Assembly: GCF_014697105.1 (NCBI RefSeq)
Contig: NZ_JACJRF010000023.1
Coordinates: 1-64,000, forward strand
Origin: Anabaena subtropica FACHB-260
GTDB lineage: Bacteria; Cyanobacteriota; Cyanobacteriia; Cyanobacteriales; Nostocaceae
DNA length: 64,000 bases
Direction: 5' to 3'
Of the stretch, positions 8,783-17,377 are shown one piece after another (position 1 is the first letter of the stretch; each line of letters opens with the position of its first letter). Under the pieces are notes generated by a model. That model was not told where the DNA came from and did no database searches. It was given only the letters and a program-made list of their open reading frames with translations. A program made the position numbers and the translations under genes.

Positions 8783-8809
8783 AACCCAGTTACATCAAGC
8801 AACTGGGTT
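8783..8809 (-). terminator. Rho-independent terminator of the GxRP-repeat gene
   Basis: A 9-bp stem, AACCCAGTT (8783-8791) with AACTGGGTT (8801-8809), and a 9-nt loop. Read on the minus strand it is followed by TTTTAATTT, and it lies 38 bp past the stop at 8847. Confidence 0.85.
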
Positions 8810-8846
8810 AGTCGAGTTATATAAATTAATGAAATTATTTTCTGGT

Positions 8847-9335
8847 CTAATCCATAAAACCCATTAGAGTATCAGAATCATCAATAGTATTTGATGCTAC
8901 CGGACGATTACCCATCACTGAGTAGCTACTAGCCAATACCAGCGTACTAGCACCAATTGGACGAATTCCAGAAAGGTTAATACTATCAACGATATGGAAT
9001 GTATGGGCAGTAATGGGACGAATTCCCATTACATCCATTGTTTCAATTACTTGTAAATGACTGATGCCGATGGGACGTAATCCAGCAACTGAGATTGTTT
9101 CCGCTACTTGCAAGTCACTACTGGCAATGGGACGCATCCCAGCAACGGCGAGTGTTCCGTGAACCTCTGTTTGACCTGATGCTTCCACTTCTGCTGACAG
9201 TTCAGTACTTGGCTCCACTTGCTCTTTATTCAAGCTCTGACCCTGATTATTTTCCACTTCCACTGTTGTTTCTCCTTTGAGCTTGGCGCTTTTTTGCCGA
9301 GGACTGACCGCTTTGCCAGTACTGCTGATGGTCAT
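8847..9335 (-). CDS. Protein with 19-residue GxRP repeats, 162 aa
   Basis: After a polar Glu-rich N-terminus (1-60) the protein is built from tandem 19-residue units beginning G-x-R-P-[IV]: GMRPIASSDLQVAETISVA, GLRPIGISHLQVIETMDVM, GIRPITAHTFHIVDSINLS, GIRPIGASTLVLASSYSVM, then a partial GNRPVASNT. Each unit alternates polar and hydrophobic residues and would suit a small beta-solenoid or stacked hairpins. There is no signal peptide. I do not know the function. ATG at 9335 has a GAGGTG ribosome site, and a strong terminator follows the gene, so it is probably a single-gene transcript. Confidence 0.75.
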   Translation of the reverse strand: MTISSTGKAVSPRQKSAKLKGETTVEVENNQGQSLNKEQVEPSTELSAEVEASGQTEVHGTLAVAGMRPIASSDLQVAETISVAGLRPIGISHLQVIETMDVMGIRPITAHTFHIVDSINLSGIRPIGASTLVLASSYSVMGNRPVASNTIDDSDTLMGFMD

Positions 9336-9706
9336 AATTAAACACCTCTGGGTTATTAACTTAACTTTACAATACTTAAGGAAAAATGAGATTATTTCCT
9401 ATATGTATGAGTTTACCCTTAAAGAACCTTGCATATATATAAGTATCTTCAAAAGTGACATATAAGTAAACTTAAATTCTGAAAATTTGTAAAATAAGAT
9501 TGCTGAGTTGAAATGAGGGCTAGGAGCTAGAGACTAGGGGAAAGAGATGAGATATTTTGATTTTTGCTTATGTACTAATTTAGTAATTAACTCAAAGCAG
9601 TGCTTACTTTGCTCATGAAAAAAACCAGATTCTAACTTTTAACCTCTTTCCCGCAAATACAGAGCAATATCGCTACCATGAGATAGGGTATCTTTAGTAC
9701 AAATGT
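9336..9706. other. Divergent intergenic region between GxRP-repeat gene and uvrB
   Basis: These 371 bases are AT-rich and must contain promoters for both divergent genes. No LexA-like box or other clear operator could be recognised by eye. The stretch GGGCTAGGAGCTAGAGACTAGGGG (about 9518-9541) has a weak 7-bp-like periodicity. No coding region is seen. Confidence 0.4.
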
Positions 9707-11704
9707 ATGACGGAATTTTGTCTGCAAGCTCCCTTTAGTCCGACAGGTGATCAACCGCACGCGATCGCCCAGTTAGTTGATAGTATTAAGGGTAATAACC
9801 GTTACCAAACCTTACTAGGCGCTACGGGAACAGGTAAGACATTTTCCATAGCCGCAGTGATTGAAAAAATTGGCAGACCGACTTTAGTATTGGCGCATAA
9901 CAAAACCTTGGCGGCGCAACTTTGTAATGAATTGCGAGAGTTCTTTCCTAAGAACGCCGTTGAGTATTTCGTCAGTTATTACGATTACTATCAGCCAGAA
10001 GCCTATATTCCCGTTACCGACACGTATATTGAAAAAACGGCGGCGATTAACGATGAGATTGATATGTTACGACATTCAGCCACGCGATCGCTATTTGAGC
10101 GTCGTGATGTGATTGTTGTCGCTTCTATTAGCTGTATCTACGGTTTGGGAATCCCCGCCGAATATCTCAAAGCGGCTATCCCTCTGCAAATTGGGATGGA
10201 AGTAAATCAGCGTGAGATTTTGCGGGATTTAGCCTCTGTACAGTACAGTCGTAACGATGTGGAAATGGGACGAGGACGTTTCCGTGTCCGGGGTGATGTG
10301 TTAGAAATCGGCCCGGCTTACGAAGATAGAATAATTCGGGTAGAATTTTTTGGCGATGAGATTGACGCAATTCGCTACATTGACCCAGTAACAGGGGAAA
10401 TTATCAACAGTTTAGAAGCAGTAAATATTTATCCTGCACGTCACTTTGTCACTCCAGAAGAACGTTTAGAAATCGCTTGTGAAGATATCGCCGCCGAATT
10501 AAAACAGCGCAAAGTTGAACTAGAAGAAACTGGTAAATTATTAGAAGCGCAACGCATCGACCAACGCACACGTTACGACTTAGAAATGTTGCGGGAAGTG
10601 GGTTATTGCAACGGCGTAGAAAACTATTCTCGCCATTTAGCAGGAAGACAAGCAGGGGAACCACCAGAAAGTTTAATTGATTATTTCCCTAAAGATTGGC
10701 TGTTAGTAATTGATGAATCTCACGTTACAGTTCCGCAAATTCGGGGGATGTATAACGGTGACCAAGCTAGGAAGAAAGTTTTAATTGAACATGGATTTAG
10801 GCTTCCTAGTGCTGCTGATAATCGTCCTTTAAAAGCAGAAGAATTTTGGCAAAAAGTCAACCAGTGTATTTTTGTTTCTGCTACCCCTGGAAATTGGGAA
10901 TTAGAAATTTCCGAAAACCGGATAGTTGAGCAAGTAATTCGCCCCACAGGCGTAATTGATCCAGAAATTTCCGTGCGTCCTACAGATGGACAAATTGATG
11001 ATTTATTAGGAGAAATTAAAGATAGAATCGACCTCCATGAAAGGGTATTGATTACCACTTTAACCAAGCGTATGGCGGAAGATTTGACTGAATATCTGCA
11101 AGAACACAGTGTGAAAGTGCGTTATTTACACTCAGAAATTAATTCCATTCAACGGATTGAAATATTACAAGATTTGCGCCAAGGTAGCTTTGATGTATTG
11201 GTGGGAGTGAACCTACTGCGGGAAGGATTAGATTTACCAGAAGTTTCCCTAGTGGTAATTATGGATGCCGATAAAGAAGGTTTCTTACGCGCTGAACGTT
11301 CTTTGATTCAAACTATTGGTAGAGCAGCAAGACACATTAGAGGACAAGCAATTCTGTATGCTGATAATTTGACAGACAGCATGATTAAAGCCATTGAAGA
11401 AACAGACAGACGGCGCAATATTCAAATGGCATATAATAAGCTGCATGGAATTACACCGCAACCAATTATTAAAAAATCGGGTAATGCGATTTTGTCTTTC
11501 TTAGAAGTGTCTCGACGGTTGAATGCAACAGACTTAAAAATTGTCGAAGAACATATCGATGAATTGCCTTTAGAAGAGATTCCTAATTTGATTGACAAAT
11601 TAGAAGCACAGATGAAAGAAGCATCGAAAAAACTGGAATTTGAAGAAGCAGCAAAATTGCGCGATCGCATCAAGCAATTGCGAGATAAATTAGTAGGAAG
11701 ATAA
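9707..11704 (+). CDS. uvrB: Excinuclease ABC subunit UvrB
   Basis: Damage-verification helicase-like subunit of nucleotide excision repair; it is loaded by UvrA and recruits UvrC for incision. At 665 aa it is full length. Motifs in order: Walker [10 protein letters not shown] (about 38-46), the beta-hairpin [12 protein letters not shown] (about 91-102) that inserts behind the lesion, the DExx box VIDESHV, the superfamily 2 motif [23 protein letters not shown], and a C-terminal UVR domain ([16 protein letters not shown], about 645-660) that binds UvrC. ATG at 9707 is used. It stands alone, as is common for uvrB in cyanobacteria. Confidence 0.98.
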   Translation: MTEFCLQAPFSPTGDQPHAIAQLVDSIKGNNRYQTLLGATGTGKTFSIAAVIEKIGRPTLVLAHNKTLAAQLCNELREFFPKNAVEYFVSYYDYYQPEAYIPVTDTYIEKTAAINDEIDMLRHSATRSLFERRDVIVVASISCIYGLGIPAEYLKAAIPLQIGMEVNQREILRDLASVQYSRNDVEMGRGRFRVRGDVLEIGPAYEDRIIRVEFFGDEIDAIRYIDPVTGEIINSLEAVNIYPARHFVTPEERLEIACEDIAAELKQRKVELEETGKLLEAQRIDQRTRYDLEMLREVGYCNGVENYSRHLAGRQAGEPPESLIDYFPKDWLLVIDESHVTVPQIRGMYNGDQARKKVLIEHGFRLPSAADNRPLKAEEFWQKVNQCIFVSATPGNWELEISENRIVEQVIRPTGVIDPEISVRPTDGQIDDLLGEIKDRIDLHERVLITTLTKRMAEDLTEYLQEHSVKVRYLHSEINSIQRIEILQDLRQGSFDVLVGVNLLREGLDLPEVSLVVIMDADKEGFLRAERSLIQTIGRAARHIRGQAILYADNLTDSMIKAIEETDRRRNIQMAYNKLHGITPQPIIKKSGNAILSFLEVSRRLNATDLKIVEEHIDELPLEEIPNLIDKLEAQMKEASKKLEFEEAAKLRDRIKQLRDKLVGR

Positions 11705-11804
11705 TTTGTAATTCAAGAATGGTTGGGTTGTGCTGCTCTTAACCCAACCTGCTTTTATGCTTAAATGTAGTCGGTGAAAACAGGTAGAGAAATTTGCTGA
11801 CTGG

Positions 11805-14753
11805 TCATTCTGAGAAGCTTGCTCTTTCAAAGTTTGCTGGTAAAATTCTAGGCCATTCAAGATTCGCCCGTTGAAGATTCGCCCGTTGAAGATTCGCCCG
11901 TTGAAGATTCGCCCATTCAAGATTCGCCCGTTGAAGATTCGCCCGTTGAAGATTCGCCCATTCAAGATTCGCCCATTCAAGATTCGCCCGTTGAAGATTC
12001 GCCCATTCAAGATTCGCTCCTTGAAGATTCGCCCGTTGAAGATTCGCCCGTTGAAGATTCGCCCCTTCAAGAATCACCCCTTGAAGATTCGCCCGTTGAA
12101 GATTCGCCCCTTCAAGATTCGCCCCTTCAAGATTCGCCCCTACAAGATTCGCCCCTACAAGATTCGCCCCTACAAGATTCGCCCGTTGAAGATTCGCCCG
12201 TTGAAGATTCGCCCCTACAAGATTCGCCCCTTCAAGAATCGTCCCTTGAAGATTCGCCCGTTGAAGAATCGCCCCTTGAAGAATCGCCCCTTGAAGATTC
12301 GCCCCTTGAAGATTCGCCCCTTCAAGATTCGCCCGTTGAAGATTCGCCCCTTGAAGATTCGCCCTAAAGAAGTCTTTCACAATTAAAAGACAGTCTTGTA
12401 AATCTAAAAAACTCATGTAATTCAGGCACAATATATCAGCGTCAAAACCAACTCTTTGCCCTTGCAAGCGGGAAATCCAAGTACCAAAAGCTTCAGGAGT
12501 AGGCCATTCAATTTTAGAAATCTTTTGCGTCACCCTAGCACAAGCATTTAAAACAACTAACAAAGCTTCTTCGGCATTACGTGCTTGTTGATTAGCTTGA
12601 TGAAAGTTCTTAATCTCAGGCAAAAGTTCCATCGGCATTCCGTGATTGAGCATAAAACCAATTAAGTGACACAAGGTTTGTTGCCAATTTTCAACATCTG
12701 AGGGATTTTGTAAACGTATTTCGTCGCAAATGAAGTCGAACAAATACTGATCAATTGGGGATGTACCACAAAGAATTGCCCAGTTTTTTAAAGCCTCAGT
12801 TTCATCCCATCCTTTACGATGATATTTGTCTTTTTGACGTTCTTCTAACTGTTCGTGAATCCAACTCAGTTCATGCACTATGCGCCTTGCTGTGAGATAT
12901 TCACCAAAACTCTTGTGAGTGAATTCAAACGTTTTTTCTTCTTCTCTAACTCCACTCTGCCGGAAATAAAATGCTGTTAACAGACGAGTTACACCCGCTT
13001 CTGCTGCTTGCTGATATTTAATAAAAAGTTCCTTGATATGATAGTTACCACTGCATTTCTTTTCAATTTCCCTCACTGTTGTAGTTCTACCATTGCCATG
13101 CCAACAAGCTAGGGCAATTTCTTCTAGAATGAGGGCAAAGTCTTCATCATCTGCTATGGTGAACTCTTGAGTGATGGGATGCTTTTGTCTATCTCCCCAA
13201 CGGCGTTCATAAACAGCTTTGAGTAAGTCTGCATAGATAGTATTTAAGTTGCTATTTTCTGAAAATTCTACTTCGCCCCGGTCATAACTCAAAGCCACTA
13301 AATAATTTAACAGAGGTTGAGCAGTAATTTCTATCAGCTTTCCTTGGTCTAAAGCTGCGGGTAAACCATTATATTGCTTATCCTTGGCTACCGAATATTT
13401 TTGCCACCAAGATTGCCGTTGATCTGCCTCAAGCAAATTATTTTCGTCTGCGTAATTAGACTTCTCATCTTCAGGCAGGAAATAAGGCAGGATATGTAAT
13501 ATTTCTTGTGGAGATTTATCAAATTGATTTGTATTGGCTTGTACTACTAATTCACGTCCAGTAATTAAAACTTGTAAGTAAGTTTTCTGTTGATTAGAGT
13601 TATTTATTTTTCTTTCTACTTTTTGAATAAATTCTTTCGCTACTTCTGCACCCAGTTTACCCTGCATAGCAAGTTCATCTAAACCATCAAAGATAATTAG
13701 TAACCGTGATGGCTGATTATCTTCTAAGGGGTTATGCTCAAAGAATTTATTCGCCTTAACAAACTCACCAACTGCATTAACTAAATTATCTTCGACCTCA
13801 AAACGATGCAAGGGAATAAATAAAACTTGTATTTCTCCTTTTGCAGCTTGTTCAGCAGCAAAGATTTTAGCAAAAGAAGATTTACCACTACCAGGGCCGC
13901 CACTAATTACCCGAATAGCATCTTGAGATGAGGCTTTGTTTAGCCAAGCTTCTAGTTCAGTTTTTAAATCAACGACAACTTGCTCAACTTTTTTTGCTTC
14001 TTGACGTTGACGATCAGAATAACTATTCTTTGGAGTTTTAATTGGGATTTTATAGTAAGCCCGCAAGGGCATATAAATTTTTTCTAAGCCAAAAGTTTCA
14101 TCAAATATTGGCTCTGCTACTTGTTTTTGTAGCCAAGCTGCATAACGCATCCATAAGCGCTCTTGTTCGTTAGCTTGAGTAAAGGGAGTATCAACTTCTG
14201 CGTTTAGACAAGCATATTTATCTGGATGTTCTGCCCACTCTTGATGTAAAGCAAATATAAAATAAGTAGGTAAGCGATCGCCAATTGTCTGGGCTTGAAC
14301 TGCATTTAAGCTAAAATATTGCAGCCAATCACCAAAAGCACTTTTAATTGTTGTGAGAATGGGTAAATCTTTAGGATTGTTAAAAAAATCCTGGTCAATA
14401 CGTAACTCTTGGCTTTCTAAGGATTCCTTAAGGTGACTATACAATAACTCAAGGTCACTGGAATTGGGCGTTTCCCAGAGTAAAGCTCGATTCTCTTCTA
14501 CCAAACTGAGCATTGCTTGAATTAAAGAACGGTAGACAAGTAACCAGCCAATTTCCTCTGGTGTTTCTGCCAAACCAATTGCTGCTAATGCTTCTACCGC
14601 ATCTTTTGCTACCTCTGTCCAATTTTGCAAAGCCCCATCTATAGCAGCTTTACTAAGAGATTTAAACAGTTCTGTAAAATCTAACTTTGGTGGTTTTTTC
14701 CAAAATGGAATAGGCTTACTAATTAGCTTTCCAGATTCACTGCTCATGCTCAT
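11805..14753 (-). CDS. NACHT/STAND NTPase with C-terminal pentapeptide repeats
   Basis: A 982-aa NLR-like protein. Residues 1-240 form an alpha-helical N-terminal region of unknown type. The NACHT NTPase follows, with Walker A GGPGSGKSS at 285-293 and Walker B LLIIFDGLDEL at 351-361. Next comes a helical arm region (about 480-780) with FEFTHKSFGEYLTARRI. From about 795 to 970 it is nearly pure A(N/I)Lxx pentapeptide repeats, a right-handed quadrilateral beta-helix likely used for ligand sensing or packing. STAND NTPases of this layout act as switchable oligomerising sensors, and bacterial NACHT proteins include antiphage effectors; defence here is inference. Either ATG, 14753 or 14747, could start it. 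The gene looks intact. Confidence 0.88.
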   Translation of the reverse strand: MSMSSESGKLISKPIPFWKKPPKLDFTELFKSLSKAAIDGALQNWTEVAKDAVEALAAIGLAETPEEIGWLLVYRSLIQAMLSLVEENRALLWETPNSSDLELLYSHLKESLESQELRIDQDFFNNPKDLPILTTIKSAFGDWLQYFSLNAVQAQTIGDRLPTYFIFALHQEWAEHPDKYACLNAEVDTPFTQANEQERLWMRYAAWLQKQVAEPIFDETFGLEKIYMPLRAYYKIPIKTPKNSYSDRQRQEAKKVEQVVVDLKTELEAWLNKASSQDAIRVISGGPGSGKSSFAKIFAAEQAAKGEIQVLFIPLHRFEVEDNLVNAVGEFVKANKFFEHNPLEDNQPSRLLIIFDGLDELAMQGKLGAEVAKEFIQKVERKINNSNQQKTYLQVLITGRELVVQANTNQFDKSPQEILHILPYFLPEDEKSNYADENNLLEADQRQSWWQKYSVAKDKQYNGLPAALDQGKLIEITAQPLLNYLVALSYDRGEVEFSENSNLNTIYADLLKAVYERRWGDRQKHPITQEFTIADDEDFALILEEIALACWHGNGRTTTVREIEKKCSGNYHIKELFIKYQQAAEAGVTRLLTAFYFRQSGVREEEKTFEFTHKSFGEYLTARRIVHELSWIHEQLEERQKDKYHRKGWDETEALKNWAILCGTSPIDQYLFDFICDEIRLQNPSDVENWQQTLCHLIGFMLNHGMPMELLPEIKNFHQANQQARNAEEALLVVLNACARVTQKISKIEWPTPEAFGTWISRLQGQRVGFDADILCLNYMSFLDLQDCLLIVKDFFRANLQGANLQRANLEGANLQGANLQGAILQGAILQRANLQGTILEGANLVGANLQRANLQRANLVGANLVGANLVGANLEGANLEGANLQRANLQGVILEGANLQRANLQRANLQGANLEWANLQRANLEWANLEWANLQRANLQRANLEWANLQRANLQRANLQRANLEWPRILPANFERASFSE
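11848..12365. repeat. 15-bp tandem repeat array encoding the pentapeptide region
   Basis: The 3' part of the NACHT gene consists of more than 30 near-identical 15-bp units of the GATTCGCCCGTTGAA kind (plus-strand reading), varying between CCCGTTGAA, CCCATTCAA, CCCCTTCAA and CCCCTACAA. Such uniform DNA-level repetition points to recent expansion or gene conversion rather than only protein-level selection. It also keeps antisense frames open. Confidence 0.9.
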
Positions 14754-15257
14754 AGCAATTTGGTAAAAAATACTGCTTTAACAAAAAATTAAGCAGCACT
14801 TTATACTAACATTCTCAAAATCCACGTTAAAAATTAATAATTTGTCTGTAAAAGGCTCAACTGTCAGCCTCAAAGGTTCAACCGTCAGTATCAAAGGCTC
14901 AACTGTCAGCCTCAAAGGCTCAACCGTCAGCCTCAAAGCCTCAACTGTCAGCCTCAAAGGTTCAACCGTCAGCCTCAAAGCCTCAACCGTCAGCCTCAAA
15001 GCCTCAACCGTCAACATCAAAGGCTCAACTGTCAGCCTCAAAAGCTCAATCGTCAGCATCAGAGCCTCAACTGTCAGCCTCAGAAGCTCAATTGTCAGCC
15101 TCAAAGCCTCAAAAATCTCTTGACGATGGGAAGTTGGAACTATAAAAACAAAATTCGCCCGTGTGGGCTGAAAAAATTTTTAGGGAGTATATATAAGAGG
15201 GACACAAAAATTTTGTGTCCTTATCTCAATTATTGGTGCGATCGCCTATCTTAAATC
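14754..15257. other. Intergenic region upstream of the NACHT gene
   Basis: About half of this 504-bp stretch is the 21-bp array described separately. The remainder is AT-rich, with a small GCCCGTGTGGGC hairpin near 15157-15168. The NACHT promoter should lie between 14760 and 14850 if transcription starts downstream of the array; no clear promoter boxes were seen. Confidence 0.45.
14853..15104. repeat. Minisatellite: 12 units of 21 bp
   Basis: Twelve contiguous 21-bp units of AGGCTCAACTGTCAGCCTCAA, with a partial thirteenth, fill exactly 252 bp. Units differ at few positions (GGT/GGC/GCC, ACTG/ACCG, GCC/GTA/ACA/GCA). There are no spacers, so it is not CRISPR. The period is a multiple of three and both strands stay open: plus reads heptads like SLKGSTV, minus reads LRLTVEP. 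Both frames have only TTG starts, so expression as a small protein is unproven. Confidence 0.92.
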
Positions 15258-15731
15258 TTATCCAGCGACAACTTCGGCTTTCTTTTTCTTAGAACGGCGG
15301 GTAAACCTACGTCCCATCTCATCAATCACTGCATCTAAACCAGCGACATCACCACTAGCTTTGGCATAGTTATAAACTGCTAATGCTGCTGTGTATGCTT
15401 CGCTACCAGATGCCATACAGGTATCATCCACGAGTTCTTGCAGTTGGGTTAAAGACAATAGCACTGGATACAACGCTTCATACAGTGTTAAATCCCGACG
15501 CATTTCTTCTATATCAAAAGAACGGGGTAAAAAGTTGGGGTTTTGTGTGGCTACTTCCAAAGCTTTGCTCACAAATGCTCGACTTTTATCCCCCATTTTG
15601 ACTATTGTGCGACGATCTTCTGTTGTCAAATCAATTAAAAACGGTAATTTTTCGCGGATAGTAGCGATCGCCTGCATAACTGCATCCCTATCTGCTGCGG
15701 ATAGGTTGGCACTGATACGATTTTCTGGCAT
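15258..15731 (-). CDS. Conserved hypothetical protein, 157 aa
   Basis: A helical soluble protein with no signal peptide or membrane segment. Notable parts are an N-terminal helix region (SAADRDAVMQAIATIREKLP, about 10-29), a central region LYEALYPVLLSLTQLQELVD (about 89-108) and a basic tail FTRRSKKKKAEVVAG that could contact nucleic acid or membrane. I do not recognise a named domain; it resembles helical-bundle proteins of unknown function that are common in cyanobacteria. ATG at 15731 is the natural start. It is transcribed toward the NACHT gene but 500 bp separate them, so co-regulation is unlikely. Confidence 0.7.
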   Translation of the reverse strand: MPENRISANLSAADRDAVMQAIATIREKLPFLIDLTTEDRRTIVKMGDKSRAFVSKALEVATQNPNFLPRSFDIEEMRRDLTLYEALYPVLLSLTQLQELVDDTCMASGSEAYTAALAVYNYAKASGDVAGLDAVIDEMGRRFTRRSKKKKAEVVAG

Positions 15732-16330
15732 ATTTACTACAATCTTGTATACTGTTCATTTCAGTATTCCCCAAGTCAGTTAGGCAGCTATAGTTAGTTT
15801 TAAGCAATTAAGGAAAATTATTTATACTAATGAAAACACAGCATTTTGCTTGTGACCAGACTTAGGGGAGGTTTGAAAAGTCATGAAGGATACTAAAGAC
15901 CTCTCTCCATAGCGCGGAGCGCTTCTCGTAGAGTACCTCTCCCCGAAAGGTCGATAGGCTTTGAAACCCCCAATCCCTTGTAGCTACGTTGTATACACAA
16001 GTACTAATCGCCTCCGGCAGAGAGGCACGCCATCGCACAACCTAAAGCTAGATAACGAAACCAAGTACTAGGGGGAATTTTAATACTTGTGTGTACAACC
16101 GTAGGTTCCGAAAAAGAGGTGTCCTAGAGCAATTTAGGCATCGACTCTCAATACGGTTCGGATAAGCAGGAGGTGCAGGAGGTGCAGGGGAGGCAGGGGA
16201 GGCAGGGGAGGGAAGAGAGTTATTATTAAGCAATTTCTCTTCCCCTGCTTCTATTCTCCCCCTGCACCCCCTGCTCGCCTCAACAGATAACTCTGTTAAC
16301 CGAACCGTATTGCATTGACTCTAATCACTG
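15732..16330. other. Repeat-rich intergenic region
   Basis: No gene is supported in these 599 bases. The text at 15900-16040 (TAGCGCGGAGCGCTTCTCG, CTCCGGCAGAGAGGC, TTGTATACACAAG) is typical of dispersed non-coding repeats in Nostoc-like genomes. The right part holds the TIR-bounded element at 16138-16322. A 61-codon frame on the minus strand (16048-16233) only reads through the GGAGGTGCA repeats and is not a gene. Confidence 0.55.
16138..16322. mobile_element. MITE-like element with 13-bp TIRs and GCAGGGGAG core
   Basis: A perfect 13-bp terminal inverted repeat, CAATACGGTTCGG (16149-16161) and CCGAACCGTATTG (16300-16312), encloses 138 bp made of GGAGGTGCA/GGCAGGGGA tandem units and a complementary CCCCTGC-rich stretch, so the whole can fold into one long hairpin. 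The flanks GCATCGACTCT (16138-16148) and GCATTGACTCT (16312-16322) are an 11-bp direct repeat with one mismatch, resembling a target duplication. No transposase is present. Confidence 0.6.
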
Positions 16331-16564
16331 CTAGGTTAAATTACTTGCTTTCTCAACTGCTTTCTTTAACTCTTCAAAGGTAATGCTACCGTCTTCGTCT
16401 GAATCATACTGTACTAGCAACTCTTGGGGGCTATTGGTATTCGTTTCTGATGAGATGACTGCACTTAAACCAGGACTTAAAAAAAGCTCATTAATGGAGA
16501 TTTTGCCGTCTTGATCACGATCTAAGGTATTAAAAAGAGATTGAAGCTCTTGCTCGGTTGCCAT
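16331..16564 (-). CDS. Small EF-hand calcium-binding protein (CSE-like)
   Basis: A 77-aa protein made of one EF-hand pair. Loop 1 has D15, D17, D19, S23 and E26 in ligand positions; loop 2 has D54, D56, D58, S60 and E65. Both are canonical 12-residue calcium loops, so both sites should bind. There is no signal peptide, so it is cytoplasmic. It closely fits the Calcium Sensor EF-hand (CSE) protein described in filamentous cyanobacteria, linked there to photosynthetic electron transport and calcium homeostasis; that identity is by recall of length and layout. ATG at 16564 starts it, and the gene is monocistronic. Confidence 0.9.
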   Translation of the reverse strand: MATEQELQSLFNTLDRDQDGKISINELFLSPGLSAVISSETNTNSPQELLVQYDSDEDGSITFEELKKAVEKASNLT

Positions 16565-16750
16565 AAGTTTTTATCTGAATTAATGTTTCACTTTAATATT
16601 TCAGAATTAAATAAACTTATATCCTGAGAAGTAGAAATAGGTATCGCTGGGGCTGAGATTAGTAAAATGGGAATGTGAGCATGAAACACTGTTTGGTCTA
16701 AAAAACGGGAAATATAACTTAAATACACCCATTGAAATAGGTCTTACTTT

Positions 16751-17320
16751 ATGATTTTTGGTTTAAAAAGTCTCACTAATTTATCTATATTACTGATATT
16801 GGTCGGTATTAATAATCTTAATTCGTCAGCTATAGCTAATACGAATAATCAAACGCAACTATTAGCACAACGACCAGCTAAAACAACTATTTTTCAGCCG
16901 CATCGGGTTTTTAAATCTATTCTTCCTAAATTAAAGCAAAAGACTCAAATTAAGATTTTATTACCTAAGTATATTCCTGAGTCGGATGGGACAAACCCAA
17001 TTTACGCCATTGTAGAAACTTCTACACCGAAGAAATATGACATTTTGTTGGGTTTCAGTCCTGACTGTACTGGTGGGACGGCTTGTCGTTTGGGTGTGGT
17101 TTCGGCGGAGGCTGTCACCCGCAAAACACCGCGCCTCACGGGAAGAAGGGTGACTTTAGCTAAGGGTATTACTGGCTATTTTGTGGATTTTCGTTGTGGT
17201 GCTAATTGTTCTGATGCGACTTTGAGATGGCGACAACAAGGGGTGCAGTATAGTTTTGGGTTGAAGGCAGGCGATCGCAATTCTCTCATCAAAATGGCTA
17301 ATTCTGCTATCAATCCTTAA
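16751..17320 (+). CDS. Exported protein of unknown function, 189 aa
   Basis: The N-terminus (about 1-29) is a Sec signal peptide with a hydrophobic core NLSILLILVGI and probable cleavage at SAIA. The mature protein contains ILLPKYIPES (about 73-82) and a cysteine-rich middle: CTGGTAC (about 111-117) and CGANC (about 152-156). Four cysteines in two close pairs suggest disulphides and a periplasmic or surface location. I do not recognise the family. ATG at 16751 is the start, and the hairpin terminator follows directly. Confidence 0.7.
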   Translation: MIFGLKSLTNLSILLILVGINNLNSSAIANTNNQTQLLAQRPAKTTIFQPHRVFKSILPKLKQKTQIKILLPKYIPESDGTNPIYAIVETSTPKKYDILLGFSPDCTGGTACRLGVVSAEAVTRKTPRLTGRRVTLAKGITGYFVDFRCGANCSDATLRWRQQGVQYSFGLKAGDRNSLIKMANSAINP

Positions 17321-17328
17321 CCAAAAAA

Positions 17329-17360
17329 TTAAACCTCTCCTATTTGTAGGAGAGGTTTAA
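17329..17360. terminator. Hairpin terminator between convergent genes
   Basis: A 12-bp perfect stem, TTAAACCTCTCC (17329-17340) with GGAGAGGTTTAA (17349-17360), and an 8-nt loop. It sits 8 bp past the plus-strand stop at 17320 and 17 bp past the minus-strand stop at 17378, so it can serve both genes. The T-runs are short. Confidence 0.7.
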
Positions 17361-17377
17361 TCATGAATTACGAATAA

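Noticed and set aside
11871-12386. A basic KIRPL-repeat protein on the plus strand
   Set aside because: It is a frame shadow of the pentapeptide-coding repeats with no ribosome site and no non-repeat part.
14853-15104. CRISPR array
   Set aside because: The 21-bp units are contiguous, with no unique spacers between them, and no cas genes are near.
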